DNA of 64,000 nt from Streptomyces fumigatiscleroticus. GTDB taxonomy: Bacteria > Actinomycetota > Actinomycetes > Streptomycetales > Streptomycetaceae. The stretch is taken from contig NZ_BMQF01000017.1 in assembly GCF_014647975.1 (NCBI RefSeq), positions 1 through 64,000 on the forward strand, given 5' to 3'. The first letter of the stretch is position 1. Every line of letters starts with the position of its first letter. Below the pieces are notes generated by a model, which was not told the DNA's origin, did not search any database, and saw only the letters and a list, made by a program, of their open reading frames with translations. The translations under genes and the position numbers were made by a program. Shown in pieces: positions 45,058 through 53,987 of the stretch.

Positions 45058-46287
45058 TCAGTCCCGCACCGACGCCTCGGCCTCGGGCACCTGCGCCGGG
45101 GCCTCGGGGGCATCCCGGTGCCCCGTCGAGCGGCGGCGGGTCCACCACAGGGCCAGGGGCTCGGTGTAGCGGGCGGTGAGCGGGCCGAGGATCACCAGGA
45201 TCAGGACGTAGGCCGTGGCGAGCGGGCCCAGGGAGGACTCGACGCCCGCCGTGACCGCCAGCCCGGCGATGACGATCGAGAACTCGCCGCGCGCCACCAG
45301 CGCACCGCCGGCCCGCCAGCGGCCCTTGACGGAGATTCCGGCCCGCCGTGCCGCCCAGTAGCCGGTGGCGACCTTGGTGAGGGCGGTGACGACGGCCAGC
45401 GCGAGCGCGGGCAGCAGCACGGGCGGGATGCTGGCCGGGTCGGTGTGCAGCCCGAAGAAGACGAAGAAGATCGCGGCGAACAGGTCGCGCAAGGGGCTGA
45501 GCAGCTGGTGCGCGCCCTCGGCGACCTCCCCGGACAGTGCGATGCCCACCAGGAAGGCGCCCACCGCGGCCGACACCTGGAGCTGCTGGGCGACGCCCGC
45601 GACCAGGATCGTCAGGCCCAGCACGACCAGCAGCAGCTTCTCCGGGTCGTCGCTGGAGACGAAGCGGGAGATCAGCCGGCCGTAGCGCACCGCGACGAAC
45701 AGCACGAGGCCCGCAGCGCCCAGCGCGATCGCCAGCGTCATGCTCCCGGCGAGCAGCCCGGCCCCGGCCACCAGCGCCGTGACGATGGGCAGGTACACCG
45801 CCATCGCCAGGTCCTCCAGGACCAGCACGCTGAGGATCACCGGGGTCTCCCGGTTGCCGACCCGGCCCAAATCGCCCAGCACCTTCGCGATCACGCCGGA
45901 CGACGAGATCCAGGTCACGCCGGCCAGCACCACGGCGGCCACCGGACCCCAGCCGAGCAGCAGCGCAGCCGCCGCGCCCGGCAGCGCGTTCAGCGCGCAG
46001 TCGACCAGACCCGCCGGATAGTGCGCCTTGAGGTTGGTGACCAGATCGCCGGCCGTGTACTCCAGGCCCAGCATCAGCAGCAGCAGGATGACGCCGATCT
46101 CGGCGCCGGTGGCGACGAACTCCTCGCTCGCGCCGAGCGGCAGCAGCCCGCCCTCACCGAAGGCCAGACCGGCCAGCAGATAGAGCGGGATGGGGGAGAG
46201 CCGGAACCGGGCGGCGGCCCGGCCGAGCAGGCCCAGGCCGAGGATGATGGCGCCGAACTCGATGAGCAGAACCCCGGACGAGTGCAC
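45058..46287 (-). CDS. Cation:proton antiporter (CPA2 family, KhtU-like)
   Basis: The 409-residue membrane protein has about 12-13 hydrophobic segments of the KefB/CPA2 fold, including TWISSSGVIAKVLGDLGRVG and GGALVARGEFSIVIAGLAVT, where the polar transport residues lie. It should exchange K+ or Na+ for protons. GTG 46287 begins 4 nt after the stop of the TrkA-C protein gene, so both are cotranscribed. The pair mirrors KhtT/KhtU, in which the soluble TrkA-C protein gates the antiporter. The C-terminal tail is charged and lacks its own nucleotide-binding domain, consistent with a separate regulator. Confidence 0.87.
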   Translation of the reverse strand: MHSSGVLLIEFGAIILGLGLLGRAAARFRLSPIPLYLLAGLAFGEGGLLPLGASEEFVATGAEIGVILLLLMLGLEYTAGDLVTNLKAHYPAGLVDCALNALPGAAAALLLGWGPVAAVVLAGVTWISSSGVIAKVLGDLGRVGNRETPVILSVLVLEDLAMAVYLPIVTALVAGAGLLAGSMTLAIALGAAGLVLFVAVRYGRLISRFVSSDDPEKLLLVVLGLTILVAGVAQQLQVSAAVGAFLVGIALSGEVAEGAHQLLSPLRDLFAAIFFVFFGLHTDPASIPPVLLPALALAVVTALTKVATGYWAARRAGISVKGRWRAGGALVARGEFSIVIAGLAVTAGVESSLGPLATAYVLILVILGPLTARYTEPLALWWTRRRSTGHRDAPEAPAQVPEAEASVRD

Positions 46288-46291
46288 GCCG

Positions 46292-46777
46292 TCACTCCCG
46301 CCCGAGTATCGCCGCGGCGGCGTCGACGCCCTCGCGGGTGCCGATGACGATGAGGATGTCACCGCCCGCCAGCCGGAAGTCCGGCGCCGGCGACGGGATC
46401 GCCTCCGCCCGGCGCAACACCGCCACGATCGAGGCGCCCGTGTCCGTCCGCATCCGGGTGTCGCCCAGCACCCGGCCGTTCCAGTGCGAGGCCGCGGCGA
46501 CCTCGATCCGCTCGGCGACCAGGCCCAGGTCCGTGGTGTACAGCAGGCCGGCGCTCTTGTGGGAGGGCTTCAGCGCGTCGATCAGGGCACCGGCCTCGGA
46601 GCCGGTCAGCCGCAGGGACTGGGCGCAGGAGTCGGGGTCGTCGGTCCGGTACACGTTCACCGTGCGGGTGCCGTCCCGGTGCGCCACCACCGAGAGCTGG
46701 CGGTGTTCCCGGGTCACCAGGTCGTACTGCACACCGATGCCCGGCAGTGGCGTCGCCCTCAGGCGTGGAGCGGACAC
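46292..46777 (-). CDS. TrkA-C (RCK-C) regulatory protein, KhtT-like
   Basis: The 161-residue soluble protein has a C-terminal RCK-C/TrkA-C domain (about 80-160; RMRTDTGASIVAVLRRAEAI, GGDILIVIGTREGVDAAAAI) preceded by a smaller domain (VSAPRLRATPLPGIGVQYDL). Such domains bind nucleotides such as cyclic di-AMP or sense pH. It precedes the antiporter gene by 4 nt and is likely its gating subunit. GTG 46777 has GAGGGGAAGC upstream. It is divergent from the next two-component system. Confidence 0.85.
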   Translation of the reverse strand: MSAPRLRATPLPGIGVQYDLVTREHRQLSVVAHRDGTRTVNVYRTDDPDSCAQSLRLTGSEAGALIDALKPSHKSAGLLYTTDLGLVAERIEVAAASHWNGRVLGDTRMRTDTGASIVAVLRRAEAIPSPAPDFRLAGGDILIVIGTREGVDAAAAILGRE

Positions 46778-46972
46778 GTCGCTTCCCCTCGCTCGTCTTG
46801 CTGTTCGTGACGGTCCGCGGCGGCCCACGGCCGGACCCCGCGGCGCCGCCATGCTGTCATCCGGCCGTACGGTGGCGACATGGGTGTCATGACGGATATA
46901 CGCAGCCGGGCGCGGGCGGCGAGACTGGTCATGGTGGGGCCCGCGAGAGCCGGAAGGGACGGAAGCGGAACC

Positions 46973-47920
46973 GTGTCGCTGTTCTGGCGGATCTTCTCGC
47001 TCAACGCCACCGGCCTGGTCCTGGCCACCGCGCTGCTGCTGGGCCCGGTCACCGTCTCGACCCCCGTCCTGCCGGCCGAGGCGCTGGTCCTGCTGGCGGG
47101 ACTGGCCGCGCTGCTCGCGGGCAACGCCGTGGTGCTGCGCATCGGGCTCGCCCCGCTGAAGCGGCTGGGCAGCGCCATGGCCGCCGCGGACCTGCTGCGG
47201 CCGGGCGCCCGCGCGGTGGTCGCCGGTCCGGCCGAGACCGCCGCGCTGATCACCACGTACAACACGATGCTGAACCGGCTGGAGGCCGAGCGCGCGGCCG
47301 GGGCGGCCCGGGTGCTGGGTGCCCAGGAGCGCGAGCGCCACCGCATCGCCCGCGAGCTCCACGACGAGGTCGGCCAGACCCTGACCGCCGTGCTCCTCCA
47401 GCTCAAACGGGTCGCCGACCGGGCGCCCGGCGAGCTGCGCGAGGAGGTCACCCAGGCCCAGGAGGCCACCCGGGCCGGGCTGGACGAGATCCGCCGGATC
47501 GCCCGCCGGCTGCGTCCCGGCGTGCTGGAGGAGCTGGGCCTGGCCAGCGCCCTGCGTTCGCTGGCGTCCGAGTTCAGCGCCCACGGGCTGACCGTGCGCC
47601 ACCAGGTGCCCGGCGACCTTCCCCGGCTCTCCGAGGAGTCGGAGCTCGTGATCTACCGGGTGGCGCAGGAGGGCCTGACGAACACCGCGCGGCATTCGGC
47701 CGCCGACCGCGCGGAGGTGCGTCTGCGGCCGTGCGGCGAGGGCGTCGAACTCCTGGTGCGCGACAACGGCACCGGCCTCGGCGGCGCCCCGGAGGGAGCC
47801 GGCATCAGCGGCATGCGCGAGCGGGCCCTGCTGATCGGCGCGGACCTCCGCCTCGGACCGGCTCCCGGCCGGGGCACCGACGTACGCCTGCGCATCCCGA
47901 TCCCGACGGAAGGCCGCTGA
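46973..47920 (+). CDS. NarL-type sensor histidine kinase
   Basis: The 315-residue kinase has two membrane segments near the N-terminus (about 8-55), a HAMP-like region, a HisKA_3 dimerisation domain with the phosphoacceptor in RHRIARELHDEVGQTLTAVL, and an HATPase domain (VIYRVAQEGLTNTARHSAA, DNGTGLG). There is almost no extracytoplasmic loop, so the stimulus may be in the membrane. GTG 46973 (VSLFWRIF) with GGAAG upstream fits homologues; ATG 46880 would add 31 residues. The stop overlaps the regulator start (TGATG). From memory it corresponds to the SCO5784 kinase. Confidence 0.88.
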   Translation: MSLFWRIFSLNATGLVLATALLLGPVTVSTPVLPAEALVLLAGLAALLAGNAVVLRIGLAPLKRLGSAMAAADLLRPGARAVVAGPAETAALITTYNTMLNRLEAERAAGAARVLGAQERERHRIARELHDEVGQTLTAVLLQLKRVADRAPGELREEVTQAQEATRAGLDEIRRIARRLRPGVLEELGLASALRSLASEFSAHGLTVRHQVPGDLPRLSEESELVIYRVAQEGLTNTARHSAADRAEVRLRPCGEGVELLVRDNGTGLGGAPEGAGISGMRERALLIGADLRLGPAPGRGTDVRLRIPIPTEGR

Positions 47921-48573
47921 TGACGGACCCGATCCGCGTGCTGCTCGCCGACGACCACACCCTGGTGCGCCGGGGCGTACGCCTCATCCTGGACGGCGAA
48001 CCGGACCTCACGGTCGTCGCCGAGGCCGGCGACGGCGCCGAGGCGGTCTCCCGCGCGCGGGAGACCGAGATCGACCTGGCCGTCCTGGACATCGCCATGC
48101 CCCGCACCACCGGTCTTCAGGCGGCCCGCGAACTCTCCCGCCGCCTGCCCGCCCTGCGCATCCTCATCCTGACCATGTACGACAACGAGCAGTACTTCTT
48201 CGAGGCCCTCAAGGCGGGCGCCTGCGGCTACGTGCTGAAGTCCGTCGCCGACCGCGACCTGGTCGAGGCGTGCCGGGCCGCCGTGCGCGACGAGCCGTTC
48301 ATCTACCCGGGCGCCGAGCGTGCCCTGGTCCGCTCCTATCTGGAGCGCCTGCACCGGGGCGACGGCCTCCCCGCGCGGGCGATCACCGAGCGCGAGGAGG
48401 AGATCCTCAAGCTGGTCGCCGAGGGCCACACCTCCAAGGAGATCGGCGAGCTGCTCTTCATCAGCGCCAAGACGGTCGAGCGCCACCGCGCCAACCTGCT
48501 CCAGAAGCTCGGCATGCGCGACCGGCTGGAACTGACCCGCTACGCGATCCGGGCCGGCCTCATCGAGCCGTGA
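47920..48573 (+). CDS. NarL/FixJ-type response regulator
   Basis: The 217-residue regulator has a receiver (VLLADDHTLVRRGVRLILDG; phosphoacceptor Asp in LAVLDIAMPRTTGL) and a LuxR-type helix-turn-helix at about 150-210 (LVAEGHTSKEIGELLFISAK, TVERHRANLLQKLGM). It overlaps the kinase gene by 1 nt and is its cognate partner. From memory, the S. coelicolor counterpart (SCO5785) affects secondary metabolite output when overexpressed; I give this as recollection only. Confidence 0.9.
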   Translation: MTDPIRVLLADDHTLVRRGVRLILDGEPDLTVVAEAGDGAEAVSRARETEIDLAVLDIAMPRTTGLQAARELSRRLPALRILILTMYDNEQYFFEALKAGACGYVLKSVADRDLVEACRAAVRDEPFIYPGAERALVRSYLERLHRGDGLPARAITEREEEILKLVAEGHTSKEIGELLFISAKTVERHRANLLQKLGMRDRLELTRYAIRAGLIEP

Positions 48574-48628
48574 GCCGGTTGTCCACAGGCGGTCCGGAGC
48601 CACTTCCGGCAACGCCTACCCTTATTCC

Positions 48629-50155
48629 ATGAGCAGCATCGACCGGAGCCAGTCAGCGGGCGGCACCCGCACGTACGAGGTACGCACCTACGGGTGCCAG
48701 ATGAACGTCCACGACTCCGAGCGATTGGCCGGGCTGCTGGAGGACGCGGGCTACGTCCGCGCCCCCGAGGGCTCCGACGGCGACGCCGACGTCGTCGTCT
48801 TCAACACCTGCGCGGTCCGCGAGAACGCCGACAACCGGCTGTACGGCAACCTCGGCCGCCTCGCCCCGAAGAAGGCCTCCCGGCCCGGCATGCAGATCGC
48901 GGTCGGCGGCTGTCTGGCGCAGAAGGACCGCGACACCATCGTGAAGAAGGCGCCCTGGGTGGATGTCGTCTTCGGCACGCACAACATCGGCAAGCTGCCG
49001 GTGCTGCTGGAGCGCGCCCGCGTCCAGGAGGAGGCGCAGGTCGAGATCGCCGAGTCGCTGGAGGCGTTCCCGTCCACCCTGCCGACCCGGCGCGAGAGCG
49101 CGTACGCGGCCTGGGTCTCCATCTCCGTCGGCTGCAACAACACCTGCACCTTCTGCATCGTCCCGGCGCTGCGCGGCAAGGAGAAGGACCGCCGCACCGG
49201 CGACATCCTCGCCGAGATCGAGGCGCTGGTCGGCGAGGGCGTCTCCGAGATCACGCTGCTCGGCCAGAACGTCAACGCCTACGGCTCCGACATCGGCGAC
49301 CGCGAGGCGTTCGGCAAGCTGCTGCGGGCCTGCGGCGACATCGAGGGCCTGGAGCGCGTCCGCTTCACCTCGCCGCACCCGCGCGACTTCACCGACGACG
49401 TGATCGCCGCCATGGCCGAGACGCCGAACGTGATGCCGCAGCTGCACATGCCGCTCCAGTCCGGCTCGGACACGGTGCTGAAGGCGATGCGCCGCTCCTA
49501 CCGCCAGGAGCGCTACCTCAACATCATCCGCAAGGTGCGTGAGGCCATCCCGCACGCGGCGATCACCACCGACATCATCGTCGGCTTCCCCGGCGAGACC
49601 GAGGAGGACTTCGAGCAGACCCTGCACGTGGTCCGCGAGGCCCGTTTCGCCCAGGCCTTCACCTTCCAGTACTCCAAGCGTCCCGGCACCCCGGCGGCCA
49701 CCATGGAGAACCAGATCCCCAAGGAGGTCGTCCAGGCGCGCTACGAGCGTCTCGTCGCCCTCCAGGAGGAGATCTCCTGGGCGGAGAACAAGAAGCAGGT
49801 CGGCCGCACCCTGGAGCTGATGGTCGCCGAGGGCGAGGGCCGCAAGGACGACTCCACCCACCGCCTGTCCGGCCGTGCCCCCGACAACCGCCTCGTCCAC
49901 TTCACCAAGCCGGACCAGGAAGTCCGCCCCGGCGACGTGGTCACGGTCGAGGTCACCTACGCCGCCCCGCACCACCTCCTCGCCGAGGGCCCCGTGCTCG
50001 GCGTGCGCCGCACCCGCGCGGGCGACGCCTGGGAGAAGCGGCAGGGCGAGAAGGCCGCGAAGCAGGCCGGGGCCGCGGGCGTCATGCTGGGCCTGCCGAA
50101 GATCGGCGTGCCCGAGCCGCTGCCGGTGGTGGCGAGCGGCTGCGGCTGCGACTGA
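48629..50155 (+). CDS. miaB: tRNA-2-methylthio-N6-dimethylallyladenosine synthase MiaB
   Basis: The 508-residue radical SAM methylthiotransferase adds a methylthio group to i6A37 of tRNAs. The N-terminal domain has TYGCQMNVHDSE, FNTCAVRENA and VGGCLAQKD, each with a cluster cysteine; the radical SAM motif is CNNTCTFC; a TRAM domain follows (about 375-445). The C-terminus has a family-atypical tail ending CGCD. Its substrate modification i6A is made by MiaA, encoded at 52390. A TACCCT hexamer 6 nt before the ATG suggests a leaderless transcript, although no -35 is evident. It differs from RimO at 14804 by the SYGCQMN-type signature. Confidence 0.94.
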   Translation: MSSIDRSQSAGGTRTYEVRTYGCQMNVHDSERLAGLLEDAGYVRAPEGSDGDADVVVFNTCAVRENADNRLYGNLGRLAPKKASRPGMQIAVGGCLAQKDRDTIVKKAPWVDVVFGTHNIGKLPVLLERARVQEEAQVEIAESLEAFPSTLPTRRESAYAAWVSISVGCNNTCTFCIVPALRGKEKDRRTGDILAEIEALVGEGVSEITLLGQNVNAYGSDIGDREAFGKLLRACGDIEGLERVRFTSPHPRDFTDDVIAAMAETPNVMPQLHMPLQSGSDTVLKAMRRSYRQERYLNIIRKVREAIPHAAITTDIIVGFPGETEEDFEQTLHVVREARFAQAFTFQYSKRPGTPAATMENQIPKEVVQARYERLVALQEEISWAENKKQVGRTLELMVAEGEGRKDDSTHRLSGRAPDNRLVHFTKPDQEVRPGDVVTVEVTYAAPHHLLAEGPVLGVRRTRAGDAWEKRQGEKAAKQAGAAGVMLGLPKIGVPEPLPVVASGCGCD

Positions 50156-50843
50156 CCCCGGCGCCCGCGCCGTCGGATCCGACCCGACACCGGGTACGAC
50201 CACCGGGTGCCCTGCGCGGCCCCCTGAGCGGGCGCCCACCATGCGGGCTCCTGCGTGGGGGGCCCTCACCGTGGGGGCTCCTGCCGTGGGCGCCCACCAC
50301 GCGGACCCCTGCCGCACGGGCGCCCACCGTGGGGACTTCGACCGTGCGCGCTTCGGCCGTCCTGGCCCCGAGCGTGCGCACTCCGGCTGTGCGGCCCTCG
50401 GCCGTGCGCGCTTCGGCTGTGCGGCCCCTGCCGTGCTGGCCTCACGTCGGCCAGGACGGTGCCCGATGGGTCGCGTCGGCCGGGTCCGTCGGGCGGCGGT
50501 GACGCTCCGGCGGGTGTGCGGTGCCCGTCGTGGCCGGATGTGTTCCGGTGTCGGGTGCGTCCGGCGGGCCTCGACCGTGCGGCCGGGTCGGTCGGGCCTC
50601 GACCGTGCGGCCGGGTCGGTCGGGCCTCGACCGTGCGGGTCCCGGGTCGGTCGGGCCTCGACCGTGCGGCCGGGTCGGTCGGGCCTCGACCGTGCGGCCG
50701 GGTCGGTCGGGCCTCGACCGTGCGGCCGGGTCGGTCGGGCCTCGTCCGTGCGGGTCCCAGCCGGCGGGGTCCGCCGGGCGGCGGTGACGCTCCGGCCGGT
50801 GTGCGGTGCCCGTCGGCCGCCGTACGGGGTTACGCTGCCGATC
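50156..50843. repeat. Gene-free stretch with a 28-bp tandem array and flanking 49-bp repeats
   Basis: Between miaB and the LigB-like gene no gene is supported. About 50200-50460 has degenerate repeats of words such as GACCGTGCGCGCTTCGGCC. From 50568 the 28-bp unit GCCTCGACCGTGCGGCCGGG plus TCGGTCGG occurs at 50568, 50596, 50624, 50655, 50683, 50711 and 50739; the third copy is 31 bp. The array is flanked by a pair of about 49-bp direct repeats at about 50483-50531 and 50770-50818 (sharing GGGCGGCGGTGACGCTCCGG). Spacers are absent, so it is not CRISPR. Open frames through it encode low-complexity peptides only. Confidence 0.85.
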
Positions 50844-51566
50844 ATGCTTGTCGCCGCCGCAGTCTGCCCCTGTCCGCCGCTCCTCGTCCCGGAGGTCGCC
50901 GCGGGTGCCGCCCCCGAGCTGGACGCCGCGCGTGCCGCGTGCACGGACGCGCTGGGCGTGCTCGCGGCCGCCCGGCCCGACCGGCTGGTGGCCGTCGGCC
51001 CGCAGGCGCCGGGGGAGCACGCCGGGCCCGAGACGTACCCGGCGGGAACGCCGGGGTCGTTCCGCGGCTTCGGCGTGGCCGTGGACGTACGGCTGGGTGC
51101 CGGGCACGGCGCGGAGAGCGGACCCGAGCTGCCGTACTCGCTCGCCGTGGCGGCGTGGCTGCTGGCGCGGACCGGCTTCTCCGCCGCCCCGGTGGAAGGC
51201 CTCGGCGTGGGGGAGGACCTCACGGCCGAGCGGTGCGCCGGGATCGGGCGCGAGCTCGCCGCGCGGGACGGGCGGACGGCGCTGCTGGTGATGGGTGACG
51301 CGAGCGCCTGCCGGACGCTGAAGGCCCCCGGGTACCTCGACGAGCGGGCGGCGCCCTACGACGCGGAGGTCGCGCGTGCGCTGGGCGCGGCGGACGCGGC
51401 CGCCCTCATGGCGCTGGACACCGGACTCTCACGCGAGCTGAAGGTGTCGGGCCGGGCCCCCTGGCAGGTCCTCGCGGGCGCGGCCGGGGGCACGGACCTC
51501 ACCGGCGCGCTGCTGTACGAGGACGCGCCCTACGGGGTGGGATACGCCGTGGCCACCTGGTCGTAG
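50844..51566 (+). CDS. Class III extradiol dioxygenase-like (LigB-type) protein
   Basis: The 240-residue protein begins MLVAAAVCPCPPLLVPEVA, the hallmark of an actinobacterial LigB-like family encoded between miaB and miaA. It has VAVGPQAPG early and LLVMGDASACRT in the middle, the positions where extradiol enzymes carry metal-binding residues, but the expected active-site histidines are not clearly present. It may be a non-catalytic relative. ATG 50844 lies next to a repeat array and shows no clear ribosome binding site. The conserved neighbourhood suggests a tRNA-related or housekeeping role; that is inference. Confidence 0.75.
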   Translation: MLVAAAVCPCPPLLVPEVAAGAAPELDAARAACTDALGVLAAARPDRLVAVGPQAPGEHAGPETYPAGTPGSFRGFGVAVDVRLGAGHGAESGPELPYSLAVAAWLLARTGFSAAPVEGLGVGEDLTAERCAGIGRELAARDGRTALLVMGDASACRTLKAPGYLDERAAPYDAEVARALGAADAAALMALDTGLSRELKVSGRAPWQVLAGAAGGTDLTGALLYEDAPYGVGYAVATWS

Positions 51567-51582
51567 GACGGGCACCGGAGAA

Positions 51583-51622
51583 CGGCGGACGGCCGCAGGG
51601 ATCGCCCCGCGGCCGTCCGCCG
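51583..51622. terminator. Bidirectional terminator hairpin
   Basis: CGGCGGACGGCCGC pairs with GCGGCCGTCCGCCG over 14 bp around AGGGATCGCCCC. It separates the convergent LigB-like and antitoxin-like genes. Confidence 0.8.
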
Positions 51623-51631
51623 ATGTGCGCC

Positions 51632-51901
51632 TCAGGAGACCGGAGGCGGTCCGGACGGAGGCGTGCCGCCGCCCGGACCGGCGCCGGGGCCGTCCTTGTG
51701 CGCGAGCCGGTCCACGGCCTCCTTCGCCTTGCCCGTCCCCGTCCGGATCCGGTCGCTGTACCTGCCCTTGGTCCTCTCGTCGACCACCTGCGCGGCCTTG
51801 TCCAGACCCTGCTGGATCCTGCCCCCGTGCTGCTGCGCGAGGTCCGTGACCCGGCCCCTGGCCGGGGCCAGCCTGGCCTTGACGCTGTCCAGAAGACCCA
51901 T
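51632..51901 (-). CDS. MT0933-like antitoxin family protein
   Basis: The 89-residue protein (MGLLDSVKARLAPARGRVTD, QGLDKAAQVVDERTKGRYSD) matches the MT0933/Rv0909-type antitoxin family: short, helical, with a KGRYSDRI segment. The C-terminus is Gly/Pro-rich. In mycobacteria a toxin gene is adjacent; here the next gene on the strand is an acidic low-complexity protein, so no partner is obvious. ATG 51901 has GGAAGG upstream. The function in Streptomyces is unproven, and it may be a general stress or binding protein. Confidence 0.7.
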   Translation of the reverse strand: MGLLDSVKARLAPARGRVTDLAQQHGGRIQQGLDKAAQVVDERTKGRYSDRIRTGTGKAKEAVDRLAHKDGPGAGPGGGTPPSGPPPVS

Positions 51902-51947
51902 GGTCCACCTTCCCTACGGTTCAGGGCTCGGTTCGCCTGCGGTGCGG

Positions 51948-52208
51948 CTAGGTGCGGGCGCCCTCGCCGGTCTCGTTGTCGACCGCCTCCCCGGCGGACT
52001 GCTGCTTGGGGATCTCGACGCCCTCGGACTCACCGGCCCCGGCGGTCTCCGGCGCCTGCTGCACCGCCTCCTCGGTCCCGGCCGCGGCCGGGACGCCGGT
52101 CTCCGCCGCCTCCGCCGCGGGCTCGGCCGCGACCGCGCCCCCCTGCGTATCGACGGCCGCCTCCGTCGTGGTCTTCGACCTCCGGAGAAGTCGTGCAAAT
52201 ACGCCCAT
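51948..52208 (-). CDS. Small acidic low-complexity protein
   Basis: The 86-residue product starts with a basic MGVFARLLRRSK and continues as an Ala/Glu/Thr-rich disordered tail. Such proteins are widespread in Streptomyces at this position, with no known function. ATG 52208 is preceded by AAGGAG. It lies 46 nt upstream of the antitoxin-like gene on the same strand and may be cotranscribed. Confidence 0.6.
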   Translation of the reverse strand: MGVFARLLRRSKTTTEAAVDTQGGAVAAEPAAEAAETGVPAAAGTEEAVQQAPETAGAGESEGVEIPKQQSAGEAVDNETGEGART

Positions 52209-52389
52209 ATCAACTCCTTACGTTACTCGTGCGAGCGAAATCCCGCGTCGCCGGGTGATCCGTCCGTACGGCCCGGGCCGCCGCCCCCGCGATCCGGCGG
52301 CAGGAACCTCGCAACGGGCAACGAGGCCGGATGCGTACCGTCACGCAACCCGTTCGAAGGCATGGCGTGAGATTTGCGAGACTGGGGCG

Positions 52390-53328
52390 GTGAGCAGTGC
52401 ATCCTCCGCCCCCCGAGTCATCGCCGTCGTCGGACCGACCGCGGCCGGAAAGTCCGATCTGGGTGTCTTCCTCGCCCAGCGGCTGGGCGGCGAGGTCGTC
52501 AACGCCGACTCCATGCAGCTCTACCGGGGGATGGACATCGGCACCGCCAAGCTGACGCCCCAGGAGCGCGGCGGCGTGCCGCACCACCTTCTGGACGTCT
52601 GGGACGTGACCGTCACGGCCTCCGTCGCGGAGTACCAGCGGCTGGCCCGCGAGCGGATCGACGCGCTGCTGGCCGAGGGCCGCTGGCCGGTCCTGGTCGG
52701 CGGCTCCGGTCTCTACGTCCGCGGGGCCGTCGACAACCTGGAGTTCCCCGGCACCGAACCCGAGGTCAGGGCCCGGCTGGAGGAGGAGCTCGCCCTGCAC
52801 GGACCGGGGGCGCTGCACGCCCGCCTGGCCGCCGCCGACCCCGAGGCCGCGCGGGCCATCCTGCCCGGCAACGGACGCCGGATCGTCCGGGCCCTGGAAG
52901 TGATCGAAATCACCGGCAGACCGTTCACGGCCAACCTCCCCGGCCACGACTCCGTGTACGACACCGTCCAGATCGGCGTCGACGTGGCGCGCCCCGAGCT
53001 GGACGAGCGGATCGCGCGCCGGGTGGACCGGATGTGGGAGGCGGGCCTCGTGGACGAGGTGCGCGCACTGGAGCGCGCAGGGCTGCGCGAGGGACGTACG
53101 GCCTCCCGCGCACTCGGGTACCAGCAGGTGCTCGCGGCGCTCGCGGGGGAGTGCACGCTTGAGGAGGCTCGGGCCGAGACCGTCCGCGCCACCAAACGTT
53201 TCGCGCGCCGGCAGGACTCCTGGTTCCGGCGGGACCCGCGGGTGCACTGGCTCAGCGGGGCCGCGGCGGACGCCGCGGAACTCCCGCGGCTCGCGCTGTC
53301 CTTGGTCGAACGACCGGTTACAGCCTGA
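52390..53328 (+). CDS. miaA: tRNA dimethylallyltransferase MiaA
   Basis: The 312-residue enzyme transfers a dimethylallyl group to A37 of UNN-reading tRNAs, the substrate of MiaB. It has the P-loop GPTAAGKSD (14-22), the tRNA-contact motif NADSMQLYRGMDIGTAK, LVGGSGLYVR and the C-terminal ASRALGYQQ and TKRFARRQDSWFRRD segments. GTG 52390 was chosen because the P-loop follows after about 13 residues, as in the family. The two tRNA A37 genes miaB and miaA are separated by the LigB-like and two small genes. It diverges from the small acidic protein gene. Confidence 0.95.
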   Translation: MSSASSAPRVIAVVGPTAAGKSDLGVFLAQRLGGEVVNADSMQLYRGMDIGTAKLTPQERGGVPHHLLDVWDVTVTASVAEYQRLARERIDALLAEGRWPVLVGGSGLYVRGAVDNLEFPGTEPEVRARLEEELALHGPGALHARLAAADPEAARAILPGNGRRIVRALEVIEITGRPFTANLPGHDSVYDTVQIGVDVARPELDERIARRVDRMWEAGLVDEVRALERAGLREGRTASRALGYQQVLAALAGECTLEEARAETVRATKRFARRQDSWFRRDPRVHWLSGAAADAAELPRLALSLVERPVTA

Positions 53329-53429
53329 TCACGTCATGGCATCGGGACGCCCAGGCCGCCGTCCCGGCCTCCGGCGCCGTGCCATCATCGAGCTTCGATC
53401 GACCAGTGGAGTCCTAGTTGGGAGGGCGC

Positions 53430-53939
53430 GTGGCGATGGAGGCCGGCCCTCGTGACACCGCACCAGGCACCGAGCACGTCACCACCGAGCCGGGTGAAGC
53501 GGAGCAGGACGGAGACCGTCTGAGCCCCGACGGCCCGGACGAGGCGCCGGGCGGTGTCACCGACGACGGCCCCGGCCCCGACGAGCTGTACCCGGACGGG
53601 GGCGAGGTCGAGGTCGAGCTGCGCCCGCAGCGGCGGCTGCGCATCTGGCAGCTCGCCCCCATCGTGGGCCTGGCCGCGGTCGGCTCCCTGATGTTCGCCT
53701 TCCCGCTCGCCTTCGACTTCGGCGACAGCGGCGCCGTGATCGCCATGCTGGGGCTGCTGATCTGCTCCTGCTCGGCCGGCTGGGGCATGATGGCCGCCCG
53801 CCGCGTGGGCTACACCTGGCCGGGCCTGCCGCAGCGCGGCTCGGGCCGCCGCCCGGACTGGCGGGTCGTCCTCGCCTACGTCCTGGTGGTCGCCGCGGTG
53901 GTCGTGCTGGCCGTGTGGCGCGTGGCCCGGCTGCGCTGA
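53430..53939 (+). CDS. Predicted membrane protein with acidic N-terminus
   Basis: The 169-residue protein has an acidic, disordered N-terminal half (about 1-70, rich in Asp, Glu, Gly and Pro) followed by three membrane segments (about 75-95, 100-120 and 145-165). GTG 53430 has GGGAGG 5 nt upstream. It lies between miaA and dapF, both conserved neighbours in Streptomyces, but the function is unknown. Confidence 0.75.
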   Translation: MAMEAGPRDTAPGTEHVTTEPGEAEQDGDRLSPDGPDEAPGGVTDDGPGPDELYPDGGEVEVELRPQRRLRIWQLAPIVGLAAVGSLMFAFPLAFDFGDSGAVIAMLGLLICSCSAGWGMMAARRVGYTWPGLPQRGSGRRPDWRVVLAYVLVVAAVVVLAVWRVARLR

Positions 53940-53987
53940 CCGCCACGCGCGCGTGGAGGTGCCGCACCCACCCCGTACGATCGAGGA

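Noticed and set aside
50568..50766. 28-bp repeats as a CRISPR array
   Set aside because: Units abut each other with no unique spacers, and no cas genes are near.
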